Shown here piece after piece: positions 1-10,965 of a stretch of 64,000 bases of DNA. This DNA is from Adiantum capillus-veneris (lineage: Eukaryota; Streptophyta; Polypodiopsida; Polypodiales; Pteridaceae): contig CM043960.1 of assembly GCA_014529385.2 (NCBI GenBank), forward strand, positions 126,332,043-126,396,042, read 5' to 3'. Position numbers and translations under genes: made by a program. The notes under the pieces are model-generated. The model saw only the letters and a list, made by a program, of their open reading frames with translations. It was not told the DNA's origin and ran no database searches. Positions within the stretch are counted from its first letter, which is position 1, and each line of letters starts with the position of its first letter.

Positions 1-2202
1 GCTGGAAAGTGGTATATGCCAGGAGTAGGCTATAGGCAGATGCAGTGTAGAAGGCTAGAGCAGGTATGAAGTCCCTGGGAAGACTGGTGGCAGCAAGAAT
101 GTATGTCTAAAGTGGTTTTTTAGGGCAAAAACACTCAAGGATGGTCCAATTAGGATGATAGGTAGAGGTGCTCAAAGTGCCGAGTCAGTGGCCTAGGATG
201 TAGTGTTCAAGGTTCTCTAGAAGCCGATCCAGCCGGTTTGTCAAACGAAGCCCCGATGTACAAGATACTGAAGTTTAAAGTGAGAAGGTTTAGCAGATCC
301 CAACAGACAGGGCAGTTGAGGACTGGTGGCCCAAGTGGACGACAGTGTATAGACGTGTAGTGCTCGAGTTATGGAGCATGCCTGTCTTCTCGGATTGCTG
401 ATTGGAGCTCTATATAGCAAGTTATGGTCAGTTGAAGTTTTGCCAGGGGTCGAGTTTTTGTCCACCTTGTTGGATTGGAGGACGTGCCATTTGGCATTTC
501 TTAAGCCTCAACAGGGTTCTAGAGGGTAGCATGCATCGAGTGGAGTCAACAGGGATTGACCGCACCTCAATCTCAGTCCGGACCAGAGAGATGTTACAAA
601 TTGAAGCTGACTTTCGTTCCCGACATCATGGCGTCAGTCTAGTTTTTGGCAATCTGGACTGCCTCGGTTTGCAATCCCGAGGACCTTGGAATGCAATGGG
701 AATCGGTAAGTTTGGAGTCTGAGTTGTCGGCTTCTGGTAGTGCTACACGGCTCAAAAATCCAGTCACCAGGCATGTAAGTGGGGAAGGTTAAAATTGGCA
801 CTCAAAGGGAATTTTTAATGAGGTTTTTTTGAAGTTTTGAAGATTTGGAGGCTTGGAAGCCCAGGAGGTGACCCTTGGAAGCGAAAAAAACCCGCATGCG
901 GGACTTTGTGGCGGGAGTCTCTAGAGTATAATAACTGGGGTGATGGCCCATTAGGCGAGTGTGAAGGGGGAGAGAACTCTCGTGGATATCAGCGCGATGG
1001 CGGGGAGCTATGGTGGCACCTAGGCACTGCGTGCGGCCACGATGGGTGGAGCCTGGCGGTGTTTTGGTCGGATAAGGTGGTGGCGATGGTGGTGGATAGA
1101 GGGCGGGACCGAAGGTGATCACGATGGTGGTGATGTGGCATGGTGCCCGCTACGGGCCGGGTTCACACACCACCAAGTTTTTTGAAGCAAAGGCCAAGGC
1201 ACCACTAGCGATATTGCTAGTGGTCCTGCGCATGTAGGGGGGGAGCCCATGTGAGAGAGAGGAAGAGAGAGGGTGCAGGGGATCAGTCCCATAAAGAGGA
1301 CAGAGAGTGAGAGAGAGAGAGAGAGTGTGTCAGAGAGAGGCAGATCCAAGAGCAGGAGTGGGCAAGAGGCCGGTCAAAAGCAAGTGGAAGAGGTCAAACA
1401 AGCAGTGCAAGAGGAAGCCTCGCAAAGGGGAAAAAATAAAGGAAAAAAAAAAACACATCACTAGTGCACCCCCATCAAGTGCAAAAGAAAGCAGTTAGAG
1501 AGTAGATGAAGCCAAAGGAGGCTACCCCCTCCCAAAGTTACCAAATGTGGATGCAAGATGGACCAATCAGAGCCTAGATGCCCAAATTGAAAGGGGCACC
1601 CCTATAAAAGTCAAAATTGAGCCATTTTTCATGCTTTTTGCCACAGTAGGCTTCTTGCTAGGGCCTTGAGCCGGTGAATCTATAGAGAGCCAAGATAGTG
1701 TGTGTGTGAGTTCTTAGGTTGGCTTTTTGTGCAGAGGTGTGTGCCTGCAAAGCCCCAAGTGTGCATTTTCTTGCCCGGCAACTATGTGGGTGTGCCGTTT
1801 GATGTAAATGAGTTGCAAAGAGTGTTTGAGCAGTGGTAAAGCCTCCATTTTGTTTCTCTCGTGTTGTTTCCCTTGCTCCCGCTCCCACTTCTATACTTCT
1901 TTTGCTTGTGTGTGCGATGCTGGTACGGAGGTGTGTGCCCCCTGGCCCCTTCTTGTGTACAGAATGGAAGTGAGAGTGTGGTTTTGTGTGTGTGATAGTG
2001 ATGTGTGATGTGAAATGAGCAGTGAAATGCTTGGTTAGCTGTTGTGTGCACGTTTACGTGTCTGTGCATGTGTGGGTGGTGGCCTACCAGTGTGTGTCAT
2101 GAGTTTCAAAGGTGAACTCTAGTGGATTGGGGTGATGTGTACGCCTTGGGCTATAAGGCAGTCTTTTTTGTGCAGGGTGTGCTCCCCCATTCCCCCTCTC
2201 CA
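1..2202 (+). repeat. RLX-A 5' LTR (left end cut by window)
   Basis: Aligns along its length with 4293-6510, with small indels and substitutions. It ends CTCTCCA at 2202. The sequence TGGTGCCCCCACTGAGGA at 2208 could be a primer binding site, but I cannot assign it to a tRNA. The GA tract that is 147 bp in the 3' LTR is only about 20 bp here (near 1305-1325), and the second GATA/GA tract is replaced by a short GT run near 1696. Confidence 0.85.
1563..1610 (+). promoter_or_regulatory. RLX-A LTR core promoter (CCAAT and TATA boxes)
   Basis: A CCAAT box at 1563-1567 lies about 40 bp upstream of TATAAAAG at 1603-1610. Both are kept in the 3' LTR (5799-5803 and 5839-5846). This is the expected layout of an LTR promoter, with transcription starting about 30 bp downstream of TATA. 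The start site itself is inferred. Confidence 0.55.
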
Positions 2203-2219
2203 TCTTTTGGTGCCCCCAC

Positions 2220-2871
2220 TGAGGAGCTGTATGATGCTCCTAGTTGATGTCGAAGCGGTGATTTTGGTGATGCCAAAGGTGTGGCCTTTGAAGAGAAGCT
2301 ACTGCTAGAGATGGTGTGGTCCGAATTCCCCATTTTCAATGGGGTTGAAGATGTGGAAAGCTAGATCGAAGACTACGAATTGTTCGTGTTGGAAAGCGAT
2401 TTGTCGAGAGAAGAAGGTGTGGTACAGGTGTTCCCACTCCTAGTTTGTGGTAAAGCCGGCTATGGGTCAATGGCCTCTGTGAAGAAGAAAAAGCATGTTG
2501 TGAAGCCTTGGAGACGGCTTTTTGAAGCAGATATGTAGCGGATGTGCAGCTGGACGAAGTAAAGAGGAAGCTGGACGGGTTGAAGGAGAGCTTGGAAGGT
2601 GATTTTCAAGCGTTCGAGTGGGAGTTTGACGGCCTTTGGGGAAAGCTGATCGAGGTAACTGCTGCAAAAAATGTTGATTTTTTTGAAGTTGAGTAAATTC
2701 ATGGATTGCCTGCATGAGGAAGTATGCAACAAGGTTGAGATAGATGGCCTAGTGTCATACGAAGATGCGATAGCTCTAGCAAAAGGGCGGACCAAAAAGA
2801 TTCTAAAGAAGCGTGAGGCTAGACAAGGTTTGCTAGGCGCTGTGATGCCAAGGCAGTATATTTGGTGGTAG
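2220..2871 (+). pseudogene. RLX-A gag remnant
   Basis: Frame 1 from about 2240 reads a gag-like amino end: SEFPIFNGVEDVES, a TAG where gag proteins usually have Trp, then IEDYELFVLESDLSR. This fits the 'F-x-G-x-D-x-x-x-W-I-x-x-x-E-x-F' pattern at the start of Ty3/gypsy capsids. A frameshift near 2530 leads into a charged, coiled-coil-like stretch (DEVKRKLDGLKESLEGDF). The original frame then resumes and ends LVSYEDAIALAKGRTKKIL before a stop at 2871. There is no zinc knuckle. At least two stops and one frameshift make it non-functional. Assignment to gag is from family patterns; the breaks are seen directly. Confidence 0.6.
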
Positions 2872-2945
2872 CCGAGCCACAGGTGGTGCAAAGAGAAGTG
2901 CATGTACGAGGGGAGCCAAGGGTTCTTTGGCTATAGAGAGACAAG

Positions 2946-3500
2946 GTGGTGCATATGTCGAGGATGCCAGCTAGAGCGATTCCAATTGTGGAGGATGTGC
3001 AGGTGGTTCCAGAATGGACAAAGGATGTGCTGCAAAGTTCAAGTGTGGTTGTTGAAGCTCCATTGAAGTATGGTAAAGGCGAAAGGGTACGGTTTACAGA
3101 TGAGGTCAAAGCAGTGAAGCTAGAGGAAATCCCTGATCTTGAGACAGAGGAAGAGACTAAGTCGAGTGACAATAGATCTATGGATGTAGACATGAGTTGG
3201 GAGATCGACTCATCTCAATCCAGCTATGATGAGTTTGATCTCTTGCATGTGAGTGGAGAGGCGGTGAATGTATGCGAGGAGCAGCATGAAGTGCAAGCCA
3301 AAATGCATGAAGTGGAGCAGTCTAGGCTTATAAGTGATGATGAACATGTAAAACTAGTGTGCAGTACCATGTTAATGGCCATGTTGGTGAAAGTGGCAGT
3401 GGAGTGTGCCATGGAGGTGCAAAAGGTGCAGAGTTTTGCCAGGAGGGATAGAGTAATTGTGCCTATGGAGGAAGACGAGGATGATACAATAGAGAACTAG
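2946..3500 (+). CDS. RLX-A internal ORF 1, acidic protein of unknown function
   Basis: An open frame of 184 codons, rich in Glu, Asp and Val, starting MVHMSRMPARAIPIVEDVQ and ending MEEDEDDTIEN. I recognise no domain, signal peptide or membrane segment. It ends in TAG, but the same frame continues for 25 codons with two more stops straight into the next ORF at 3576. The two were therefore probably one protein of about 375 residues. It occupies the place where pol would lie in an autonomous element. It could be a captured or element-specific accessory protein, or a gag extension. No function can be assigned. Confidence 0.4.
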   Translation: MVHMSRMPARAIPIVEDVQVVPEWTKDVLQSSSVVVEAPLKYGKGERVRFTDEVKAVKLEEIPDLETEEETKSSDNRSMDVDMSWEIDSSQSSYDEFDLLHVSGEAVNVCEEQHEVQAKMHEVEQSRLISDDEHVKLVCSTMLMAMLVKVAVECAMEVQKVQSFARRDRVIVPMEEDEDDTIEN

Positions 3501-3575
3501 TTTCTCTCTTCCTTGGCGGAACTTGATACAATGATAGAAGGGGTGCTTAAAGAGTAAGTACTTGAAGAGTAGAGG

Positions 3576-4070
3576 ATGGAAGACGACAAGCAAGTGGTGC
3601 TGATCGACCTTGAAGGGCCATTTGATGAGAAAGAGCTCAACGATGCTAGAATTAAGTGCATGGCAGGTGAGAAGGACAGTATGGAGCCAAAGATAGAGGT
3701 GCTTCCTATGCAGCTCGTGCACTCTATGACAGGTGATGCGGATTCCAAGGCGGTGTCTGAGCTTTCCAAAGGGATTTGTGAGTGGTGGTTGAAGGGTATG
3801 CTGATAAGAGAAGTTGTGCAGTGGGCTATTGAGAAGGTACAGGATCTGCTAGAGGAGGATCTAGTTTTACATGGTTGGGAGGGTGCGTCAGGTATGTCCT
3901 TGACTGATGGGAGTGTTGATGTGTTTGGAGGTGCTTTGTTGCAAGTGGACAGTATGCCAGTGGTAGAAGTATGCTGCTGGCGGTTGGATATGTGGTTGGC
4001 TATGTGCTTTGGTATGGCATCATGCAAGGGTGTTACAGGTGGATGGAGAAGGCCAATGCAAGGTGTTTGA
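3576..4070 (+). CDS. RLX-A internal ORF 2, probable carboxyl half of the same protein
   Basis: A 164-codon frame starting MEDDKQVVLIDLEGPFDEKE, in the same reading frame as the ORF ending at 3500. The residue pattern stays acidic, then becomes richer in Trp, Met and Cys (EWWLKGMLIREVVQWAIEK; CCWRLDMWLAMCFGMASC). I see no RT, integrase or protease motif. It stops about 200 bp before the inferred polypurine tract of the 3' LTR. I infer it is the decayed carboxyl part of the element-specific protein begun at 2946. Confidence 0.35.
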   Translation: MEDDKQVVLIDLEGPFDEKELNDARIKCMAGEKDSMEPKIEVLPMQLVHSMTGDADSKAVSELSKGICEWWLKGMLIREVVQWAIEKVQDLLEEDLVLHGWEGASGMSLTDGSVDVFGGALLQVDSMPVVEVCCWRLDMWLAMCFGMASCKGVTGGWRRPMQGV

Positions 4071-5417
4071 CCTAGGCAGATGATGACAGGTAAAGCAGGG
4101 GGTTGGGCAACCCACATGAACCAAGGTGGTGGGAAGCAGGAGCCAGTTTTTGTACATATGCTAGGTGTTTTGTGGTGTACAGAGAGCTTGTTTTGGTGCA
4201 TGGTCTTTTTAGGTGTAATAAGCTTGTATGTGGTTGAACATAAATGTTCAACTAGGGGGTGGGCAATGATGGTGCAACCAAAGTTGGTCCAAGCTGGAAA
4301 GTGGTATATGCCAGGAGTAGGCTACAGGTAGGTGCAATGCAGAAGGCTAGAGCAGGTATGAAGTCCCTGGGTAGACTGGTGGCAGCGGGAATGTATGTCT
4401 AAAGTGTTTTTTTAGGCCAAAAAGACTCAAGGATGGTTCAATTAGGATGATAGGGAGAGGTGCCCAAAGTGCCAAGTCACTGGCCTAGGATGTAGTGTTC
4501 GAGGTGCTCTAGAAGCTGGTCCAGACGGCTCGTCAACCGGAGCCTCGATGTACAAGATACTGAAGTTTGAAGTGAGAAGGTTTAGCAAATTCCCGATAGA
4601 CAGGGCAGCTGAGGACAAGTGGCCCAAGTGGAAAATAGTATATAGACACGTAGTGCTTGAGTATTGGAGCATGTGTATCTTCTCGGATTGCTAATCAGAG
4701 CTTTGGATAGCAAGTTATGGTCAGTTGAAGTTTTGCTAGGGGCTGGGTTTGTGCCCAGTTGATTGCATTAGAGGACGTACCATCTAGCATTTCTCAAGCC
4801 TCGACAATGTTCTAGAGGGTAGCATACATTGAGTGGAGTCAACGGGGACTGACCGTGCCTCAATCGGGGTCCAAACCAGAGAGATGTTGCAATTTGAACC
4901 TGACATTCATTCCTGACGTCATGGTGTCAGTCTAGTTTTTGGCGATCTAGATGGCCTCAGTTTGCGATCCTGGGGACCTTGGAATGCAATGGGAATCAAC
5001 AAGTTTGGAGTCTAAGTTAGTAGTGCTTCACGGCTCGAAATTCCAGTCACCAAGTGGGGAACTAGGGAAGGGTAAAATTGGTACTCAAAGGGAAATTTTT
5101 ATGAGGTTTTTTTGAAGTTTTGAAGCTTTGGAGGCTTGGAAGCCCAGGAGCTGACACATGGAAGCGGAAAAAACCCACATGCAAGACTTTGTGGCGGGCG
5201 TTTAGAGTATAACAGTTGGGGCGGTGGCCCATTAGACGAGTGTGAAGGGGGAGAGAACTCCCGTGGATCTCAGCGCGATGGTGGGGAGCTATGGTGGCAC
5301 CTAGGCACTGCACGTGGCCGCGATGGGCAGAGCTTGGCAGCGTTTTGGCTGGAGAAGGCGGTGACGATGGTGGCTAGTGGCGGACAGAGGGCGGCTCGAG
5401 GCAATCACAGCGGTGTT

Positions 5418-5568
<151 letters not shown>

Positions 5569-5927
5569 ACAGGAGTGGGCAAGAGGCCCGTCAAAAGCAA
5601 GTGGAAGACATGAAACAGGCAGTGCAAGAGGAAGTCTCCCAAAGGGAAAAAAGAAAGGAAAAAAAACAAAACAAAACCAAGGGGCACTAGCTATGTCGCT
5701 AGTGCACCCATCTCAAGTGCAAAAGAAAGCAGTTAGAGCAGATGAAGCCAAAGGCGGCTACCCCCTCCCAAAGTTACCAAATGTGGATGCAAGATGGACC
5801 AATTGGAGCCCGGATGCCCAAATTGAAAGGGGCACCCCTATAAAAGTCAACATTGAGTCATTTTTCATGCTTTTTGTCACAATAGGCTTCTTGCTAGGGC
5901 CTTGAGCCGGTGAATCTGCAGAGAGCC

Positions 5928-5929
<2 letters not shown>

Positions 5930-6022
<93 letters not shown>
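5930..6022 (+). repeat. Compound (GATA)n(GA)n microsatellite in RLX-A 3' LTR
   Basis: About seven GATA units lead into a 60-bp GA run. The 5' LTR has only GATAGTGTGTGTGTGAG at the aligned place. Confidence 0.95.
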
Positions 6023-6025
<3 letters not shown>

Positions 6026-6769
6026 GTGAGTTCTTAGGTTGGCTTTTTTGTGTAGAGGTGTGTGCCTTCAAAGCCCCAAGTGTGCATTTTCTTGCCCGAC
6101 GACCATGTGGGTGTGTCGTTTGATGTAAATGAGTTGTAAAGAGGGTTTGAGCAGTGGTGGTGAAGCCTCCATTTCATTTCTCTCATGTCGTTTCCCTTGC
6201 CCCCCTTCCCTAATTCTTCTGCTCGTGTGTGCTGTGCGGTGCGGAGGTGTGTGCCCCCCGGGCCCCTTCTTGTGTGCAGAATGGAAGTGAGAGTTTGGTT
6301 TTGTGTGTGGCAGTGGTGTGTGATGTGAAACGAGCAATGAAATGCTTGGTTAGCTGTTATGTGTGCGTTTACGCATCAGTGCGTGTGTGGGCATGGCCTG
6401 CCCGCATGTGTCATAGTTTTGAAGGTGAACTCTAGTGGATTGGGGTACACCTTGGGCTATAGAGAGGCATTCTTTTTTGTGTCAGGTGTTCTCCCCCATT
6501 CCCCTCTCCAACGCTGCAATGGGTGGTGATGGCACATTATCTTTGAAACTCATTGCAATACATTCAATCCAATGTTTTTGTCTAAATTATAAATATGCAA
6601 CGCTAAAACAAATTTATAACCAATAGAGATAGTAAAAATTCTCACCAGATCCCTTTTAGGCTATGCAATGAGACTCTTCTCTGCCTTTTTTAGGGTGGTC
6701 ATTTCCTCGTTCACCAGAGCCACATGAGAGAGTGGAGCATCTTTGCCATCATATACCTCAATTTAGAAT

Positions 6770-6945
6770 AGCAACCAAAAATGCATTGTTTGGAAGCGGG
6801 AAAGAGTCTCATATTTTAAGCTCGCTCAAAAAATTATACTCAATAAGCGACGGTGCTTGCTAAGAAGATCTTTCTATGGGAGGTGCTATGGAGGGATATT
6901 CCTACTGGAAATAAGATATTAAGTTGAGGGATGGGCTCTAATATA
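6770..6945 (+). pseudogene. LINE ORF2 remnant, left part (split by COP-1)
   Basis: Reads AKKIFLWEVLWRDIPTGNKI, which fits the zinc-binding reverse-transcriptase-associated region (zf-RVT) at the carboxyl end of plant L1-type LINE ORF2 proteins. Upstream, IVWKREKSLIF matches the expected W-x-x-x-x-x-G-x-F-like region. Several stops are present. When COP-1 and one copy of ATATA are removed, the frame runs on without shift into 31870. The 6511-6770 interval just upstream shows nothing I can identify and may belong to the same relic. Confidence 0.55.
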
Positions 6946-7171
6946 TGTTGGAATTAGGGTTTCAAGAAAACACACACAGCTTGTAGAAGACGAAGGAAGC
7001 TCAAGGCACACAATAGAGAGTGTTTTACTTAGTGTGCAATGGAAAGATGGATAGCCCTAGAATGATGGGTGTATATACAATGCACAGGGGGGAAAACCTC
7101 CTAAAGAGGGAAAATTGCCCCGCGGTCCTAAGTGTGTTCACACACATCACTACCACATGTATATGGTAACA
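6946..7171 (-). repeat. COP-1 3' LTR (226 bp)
   Basis: On the minus strand it starts TGTTACCATATACATG and ends CCTAATTCCAACA. The minus-strand polypurine tract AAGGGGAAT abuts it at 7172. It matches the LTRs at 31685-31864 and 34004-34233. Confidence 0.92.
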
Positions 7172-7247
7172 AATTCCCCTTGGAGTGATGTGGTGAACGA
7201 GAACTGGCACATAGAGTAAAGGGAAGTGCCATGCCCTGAGGACATGA

Positions 7248-8707
7248 TCAGTCCACAAAGGGGAGTAAGCCAAAAGCTTTTCGGAAAGCTTCGAACTTCT
7301 CACTAGACAATGCCTTTGTAAAACAATTTGCAAGGTTGTCCATGTGTTGGCACATAAGCCAAGATGATCTCTCATGTTGAGAACCTCTCCCTGACATAGT
7401 GGTAATGCACCTCAATGTGCTTTGTGCGACCATGAAATATTGGATTCCTTGCAATTGCCAATGCCCTCTGACTGTCAATGTAGATAGTGTTGGCAGTGTC
7501 CTATCCAACACCCACATCAACCATAAGGCATCTGAGCCATACACACTCAACCGTAGCTGTGAAGACTGCCCTATACTCAGCCACACAACTGGAAGTGGCC
7601 ACAGTAGGTTGCTTCTTGCTCAACCATGATATGCATGAGCTGCCAAGCATGAAACAAAAACCACTTGTGGACACTCGTGTGTCAAAACAACCAATCCAAT
7701 CTGAGTCTGAAAAGCATGTAAGTTTGGTGGCAATGATCCCCCCTTGGGATAAAACAAGCCAAGATGTAAAGTGCCACTCAAGTAGCAAAAAATCCTCTTG
7801 ACAGCTTGCTAATGCTTAGACCTTGGGCTATGCATAAATCTGTTGATTGGTGAGACTGTGAACTGAATATCCGGCCTCGTGTTGCATACATAAATGAGGC
7901 ATCCAGCAACAGTTTGGTAAAAGAGTGGCATCTGCAGCACTACCAGAATCATGAAGCCTCAATTTCAAACCTGTTTCCATGGGAGTGGCAATAGGTTTGC
8001 AATCCTCAAGTCCAAACTTACATATCATTGTCTCTATGTAACTTTTTTGACACAAGGCAATACCACCATCACACTGCTTAAATTGTATATCCAAGTAATG
8101 ATGCAACAATCCCAAATCTTTCATCTTGAAAGTAGCATTCAAATCAGCCTTAAAGTTAGCAATATGTCTCTCATTTGATATAGTGATCAGCAAATCATCT
8201 ACATAAAGAAACACAATGAGAAGTACATCACCCTCATGCTTTACATACAATGTGCTTTATGTTGGACTGTTACAAAAGCCTCGTTTGACTAGATGAGTGC
8301 CAGCCTTCTCATACCAAGCACAAGGAGATTGCTTCAACCCATACAAAGCTTTGTTACATTTTCACACCTTATCCTCTTGTTTCTTGACAAAACCACGAGG
8401 CTGCGTTGCATAAACTTCCTCAAATATGTCACCATTCAAGAAAGCAGTAACAATGTATGACTGATGTACATCCCAATCAAAATGAATTGCCAATGCACAT
8501 AGAAAATGCATAGTAGTCATATGAAAAGTGGAAGCAAAATTCTCTTCATAATCTATACCTTTTTGTTGTGCATAACCCTTTGCAACAAGTTGAGCCTTAT
8601 AGCGATCAATCTCACCATTCAGCTTGCGTTTCAACTTGTAAACCCACTTTGTACCAATGGCATTTTTTTCAGGAGGCAAATCACATAAAGTTAATGTGTC
8701 ATTTTCT
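7248..8707 (-). pseudogene. pol: COP-1 reverse transcriptase and RNase H
   Basis: Copia RT motifs occur in order on the minus strand: GTKWVYKLKRKLNGEIDRYK, KARLVAKGY-like (KAQLVAKGYAQQKGIDYEE), a DV..AFLNGD region, then the catalytic YVDD (FLYVDDLLITISN) near 8180. RNase H follows with CFSDSDWIGCFDTRVSTSG and KKQPTVATSSCVAEY, and the carboxyl tail ends ADCLTKAL-like (NCFTKALSSEKFEAF) then FGLLPFVD. Frameshifts separate at least four ORFs, so it is inactive. The frame is cut at 8707 within the codons for ENDT, where COP-2 keeps an unbroken sequence. The cut is the inversion breakpoint. Confidence 0.88.
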
Positions 8708-9318
8708 CCCACTTTAGTTCAAGTGCCAAAATCATGATTAATTTACAGCAGTGGATTTTTGACCTAGTCGTTTTCGATGCAGAATGCACCCAGATGCTTA
8801 GCAATGAAGCCCCAATACCCGGCCTATGCTTACTTTTTTATTTTGAAGTGTAAATTCCTACTTAGGCCGCGGGGTCAGTGACGCCAAAAGCTATGAAATA
8901 CTGTGATGTGTTTATGTCAATGCATAGAGCTCTTACCTGCGGTTGCAAGCAACAAATGCGACTGTAATGTGACAACCAGGGAGAGAGTAGGAAGCGCGAG
9001 AAGGAGAGAAATGAGCACCATTAGCTCACGTTGTGTATTTCATTATCCAAAACTTACAAATAACTTACAAAATTTGGCTTTTATACCTCAGCCAAGGTTT
9101 TTGGTGGGCAAAATTAATAATTTGGGAGCTCTAACTAAAGATAGGTAATGACACGTTGATACAATCTGGAAGCTTGTAGCCCCTGCTCATCAATTACAAG
9201 GTTTATACAAAAAATAGGAGTTACAATATTCTTGATTTATCAAAAATAATAAGTGTTTTACAATGAGAGCTCCAAAAAATGGTATTCGTGGTATCCGTGT
9301 TAGCTTGCTGCTAACATG
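8708..9318 (-). repeat. Inverted gypsy LTR-like segment
   Basis: The reverse complement of 8708-8900 matches 29340-29537 closely, ending at CTAAAGTGGG, immediately before the sequence that continues at 10652. The rest (8900-9318, read on the minus strand) starts TGTTAGCAGC, contains TATAAAAG near 9095 and a GGTAAG donor-like site, and does not match the GYP-1 3' LTR. I infer it was the left end of GYP-1 or of an adjoining element before the inversion. Confidence 0.6.
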
Positions 9319-10651
9319 ATTCAAAGGCTATTCAGATGCAAAACTTTGGCATGCATGTTTTGGTCATCTATATTTTACGAGTTTGCTGCGTTCGCAAAAA
9401 TCTAATATGGTTGCTTCTTTGCCGCCTCTTGAAGCACCTGTCAAACATTTTTGTGAAGGTTGTATTTTGGGTAAGATGCAGCGTTCTCAGTTTTAAAGAA
9501 TGGTTCAGTTAGGGCCACATGCAGGTTGCAGCTTGTGCATGGTGATGTTTGTGAGCCATGCAAACTCCCTCCTTGAGAAAATACCTTTACTTTGTTACTT
9601 TTATTGATGATTACTCCAGGCATGCATGGGTATATCCGCTTAAAGCGAAGTCCGAAGTGTTTATGTGCTTCAAACAATTTCTAGCTATGGCTGAAAATGT
9701 CTCGAAGTGTACTATAGGAAACCTCCATTTTGATCAAGGAGGGGAGTATATGTCTCATGAATTTAATGCATTACTCACTAGTCGTGGGATAAAACACCAA
9801 TCACCAGTTCCTTATACGCCTAAGCAAAATGGTGTTGTTGAGAGGAAAAACAGGTCACTTACAGAAATGGCACGATGTATGGTCAAAAGTCAAGGTTTGC
9901 CAAATTCTTTTTGGCTTGAGGCCATCATGTGTGCCACTTATGCACTAAACAGGTGTCCTACGAAAGCTTTGTGGTCTATTACTCCATATGAAGCATGGCA
10001 TGATAGAACGCCTTCTATTGAGCACATGCGTGTTTTTGGTTGTTTGGAATATGCTTTGGTGCCACAAACACATTGCAAAAAATTGGATGATAAGGTTGTC
10101 AAATGTATTTTTGTTGGTTATAGTGCTGATAGAAAAAGTTACAGGCTGTATCATCCACAAACAAAGCGTATTCTGGTTTCATGGGATATTGTGTTTGTGG
10201 AAAAACATGTTCAGCCCTTGCTGTCATGTACTAGAGACAGTAATGTAAGCTCACAGGACATTTATGAAACTTTGTTGCCTCTTTTCAGTGGTGGAAGTAT
10301 GAATGCAAATTCCAATGAGGCAAATGTACAGCCTATGGGAGGTTTTTGAAAATGTTACAGATCAACCTATTACTAATGCAGATGTACATGATGTGCTTGA
10401 TGAGGAAAGGGATGAAAATGAGCAGGTTAGAGGTATGCCAAAATGGTTGGTGCATACATTGCATGACAGTAAATTGGATGCACCTTTGTCTAGTCACACA
10501 CCTTCAAGCTCTCGCCATGCATCTTATGCATTAGATTGTTATGCTTTGGATGTGTCTAGCTTACATGATGTTGAGAAACCTCTATCTTTTGATAAAGCAC
10601 AAAATTCAAAAAATTGGATGGCTGCCATGCAATCTAAATATGATGCACTTT
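9319..10651 (+). pseudogene. pol: COP-1 integrase and linker (inverted relative to the rest)
   Basis: A plus-strand copia integrase. The zinc-binding amino end reads DAKLWHACFGHLYF and HFCEGCILGKMQ (HHCC type, about 9345-9480). The catalytic core follows a frameshift near 9550: FIDDYSRHAWVYPL, FDQGGEYMSHEF and TPKQNGVVERKNRS supply the D, D and E. After FGCLEYALVP and FVGYSADRKSYRLY, a frameshift leads to the IN-RT linker (RGMPKWLVHTLHDSKLDA), which is also found in COP-2. It ends at YDAL (10651), the residue block that precedes ENDT in COP-2. It should lie on the minus strand with the rest of COP-1. Confidence 0.88.
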
Positions 10652-10945
10652 TAGGCATGTGTACTTAAGTCTTATAAATTTTTCCTAGAAGTTTTGTTAC
10701 GCTTGGATGTCATTTGATGTTGTAACGGATGTGATTTGTTTGCCGATGAGCGATTGGCTTTTGGTGATTTCAGTCACTTGAATGTAACTTGAGTTAGATG
10801 CGAGTTGTTTTTCGAGAGATTGACAACCTCTTGTAGCCTCTATGCACTAGTCAAGTCAGCTTCGTCCCATGGATTGACAATTTAATTGTGGTTCTTGCTA
10901 AAACTGTAATAAGATAGAATAGTGAGGTTAGACACGCCTCCCACA
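10652..10945 (+). repeat. GYP-1 5' LTR remnant
   Basis: Matches 29551-29849 closely from GGCATGTGTACTT to the end TCCCACA. The first bases of the matching block (GTATGAGACCA in the 3' copy) are missing, and COP-1 sequence abuts instead. The upstream part of the block lies inverted at 8708-8900. Confidence 0.85.
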
Positions 10946-10947
10946 TT

Positions 10948-10965
10948 TGGCGCTGCTGTCGGGGA
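10948..10965 (+). promoter_or_regulatory. GYP-1 primer binding site
   Basis: TGGCGCTGCTGTCGGGGA, two bases after the LTR end. It differs at two positions from TGGCGCCGCTGCCGGGGA in GYP-2. Both resemble the complement of the 3' end of plant tRNA-Asp, from memory of that family. Confidence 0.75.

Noticed and set aside
9300-9318. TGTTAGCTTGCTGCTAACA as a tiny transposon or hairpin terminator
   Set aside because: A 7-bp stem of this kind is common by chance. It matches only the general TGTTAGC/GCTAACA ends of gypsy LTRs and has no further structure.
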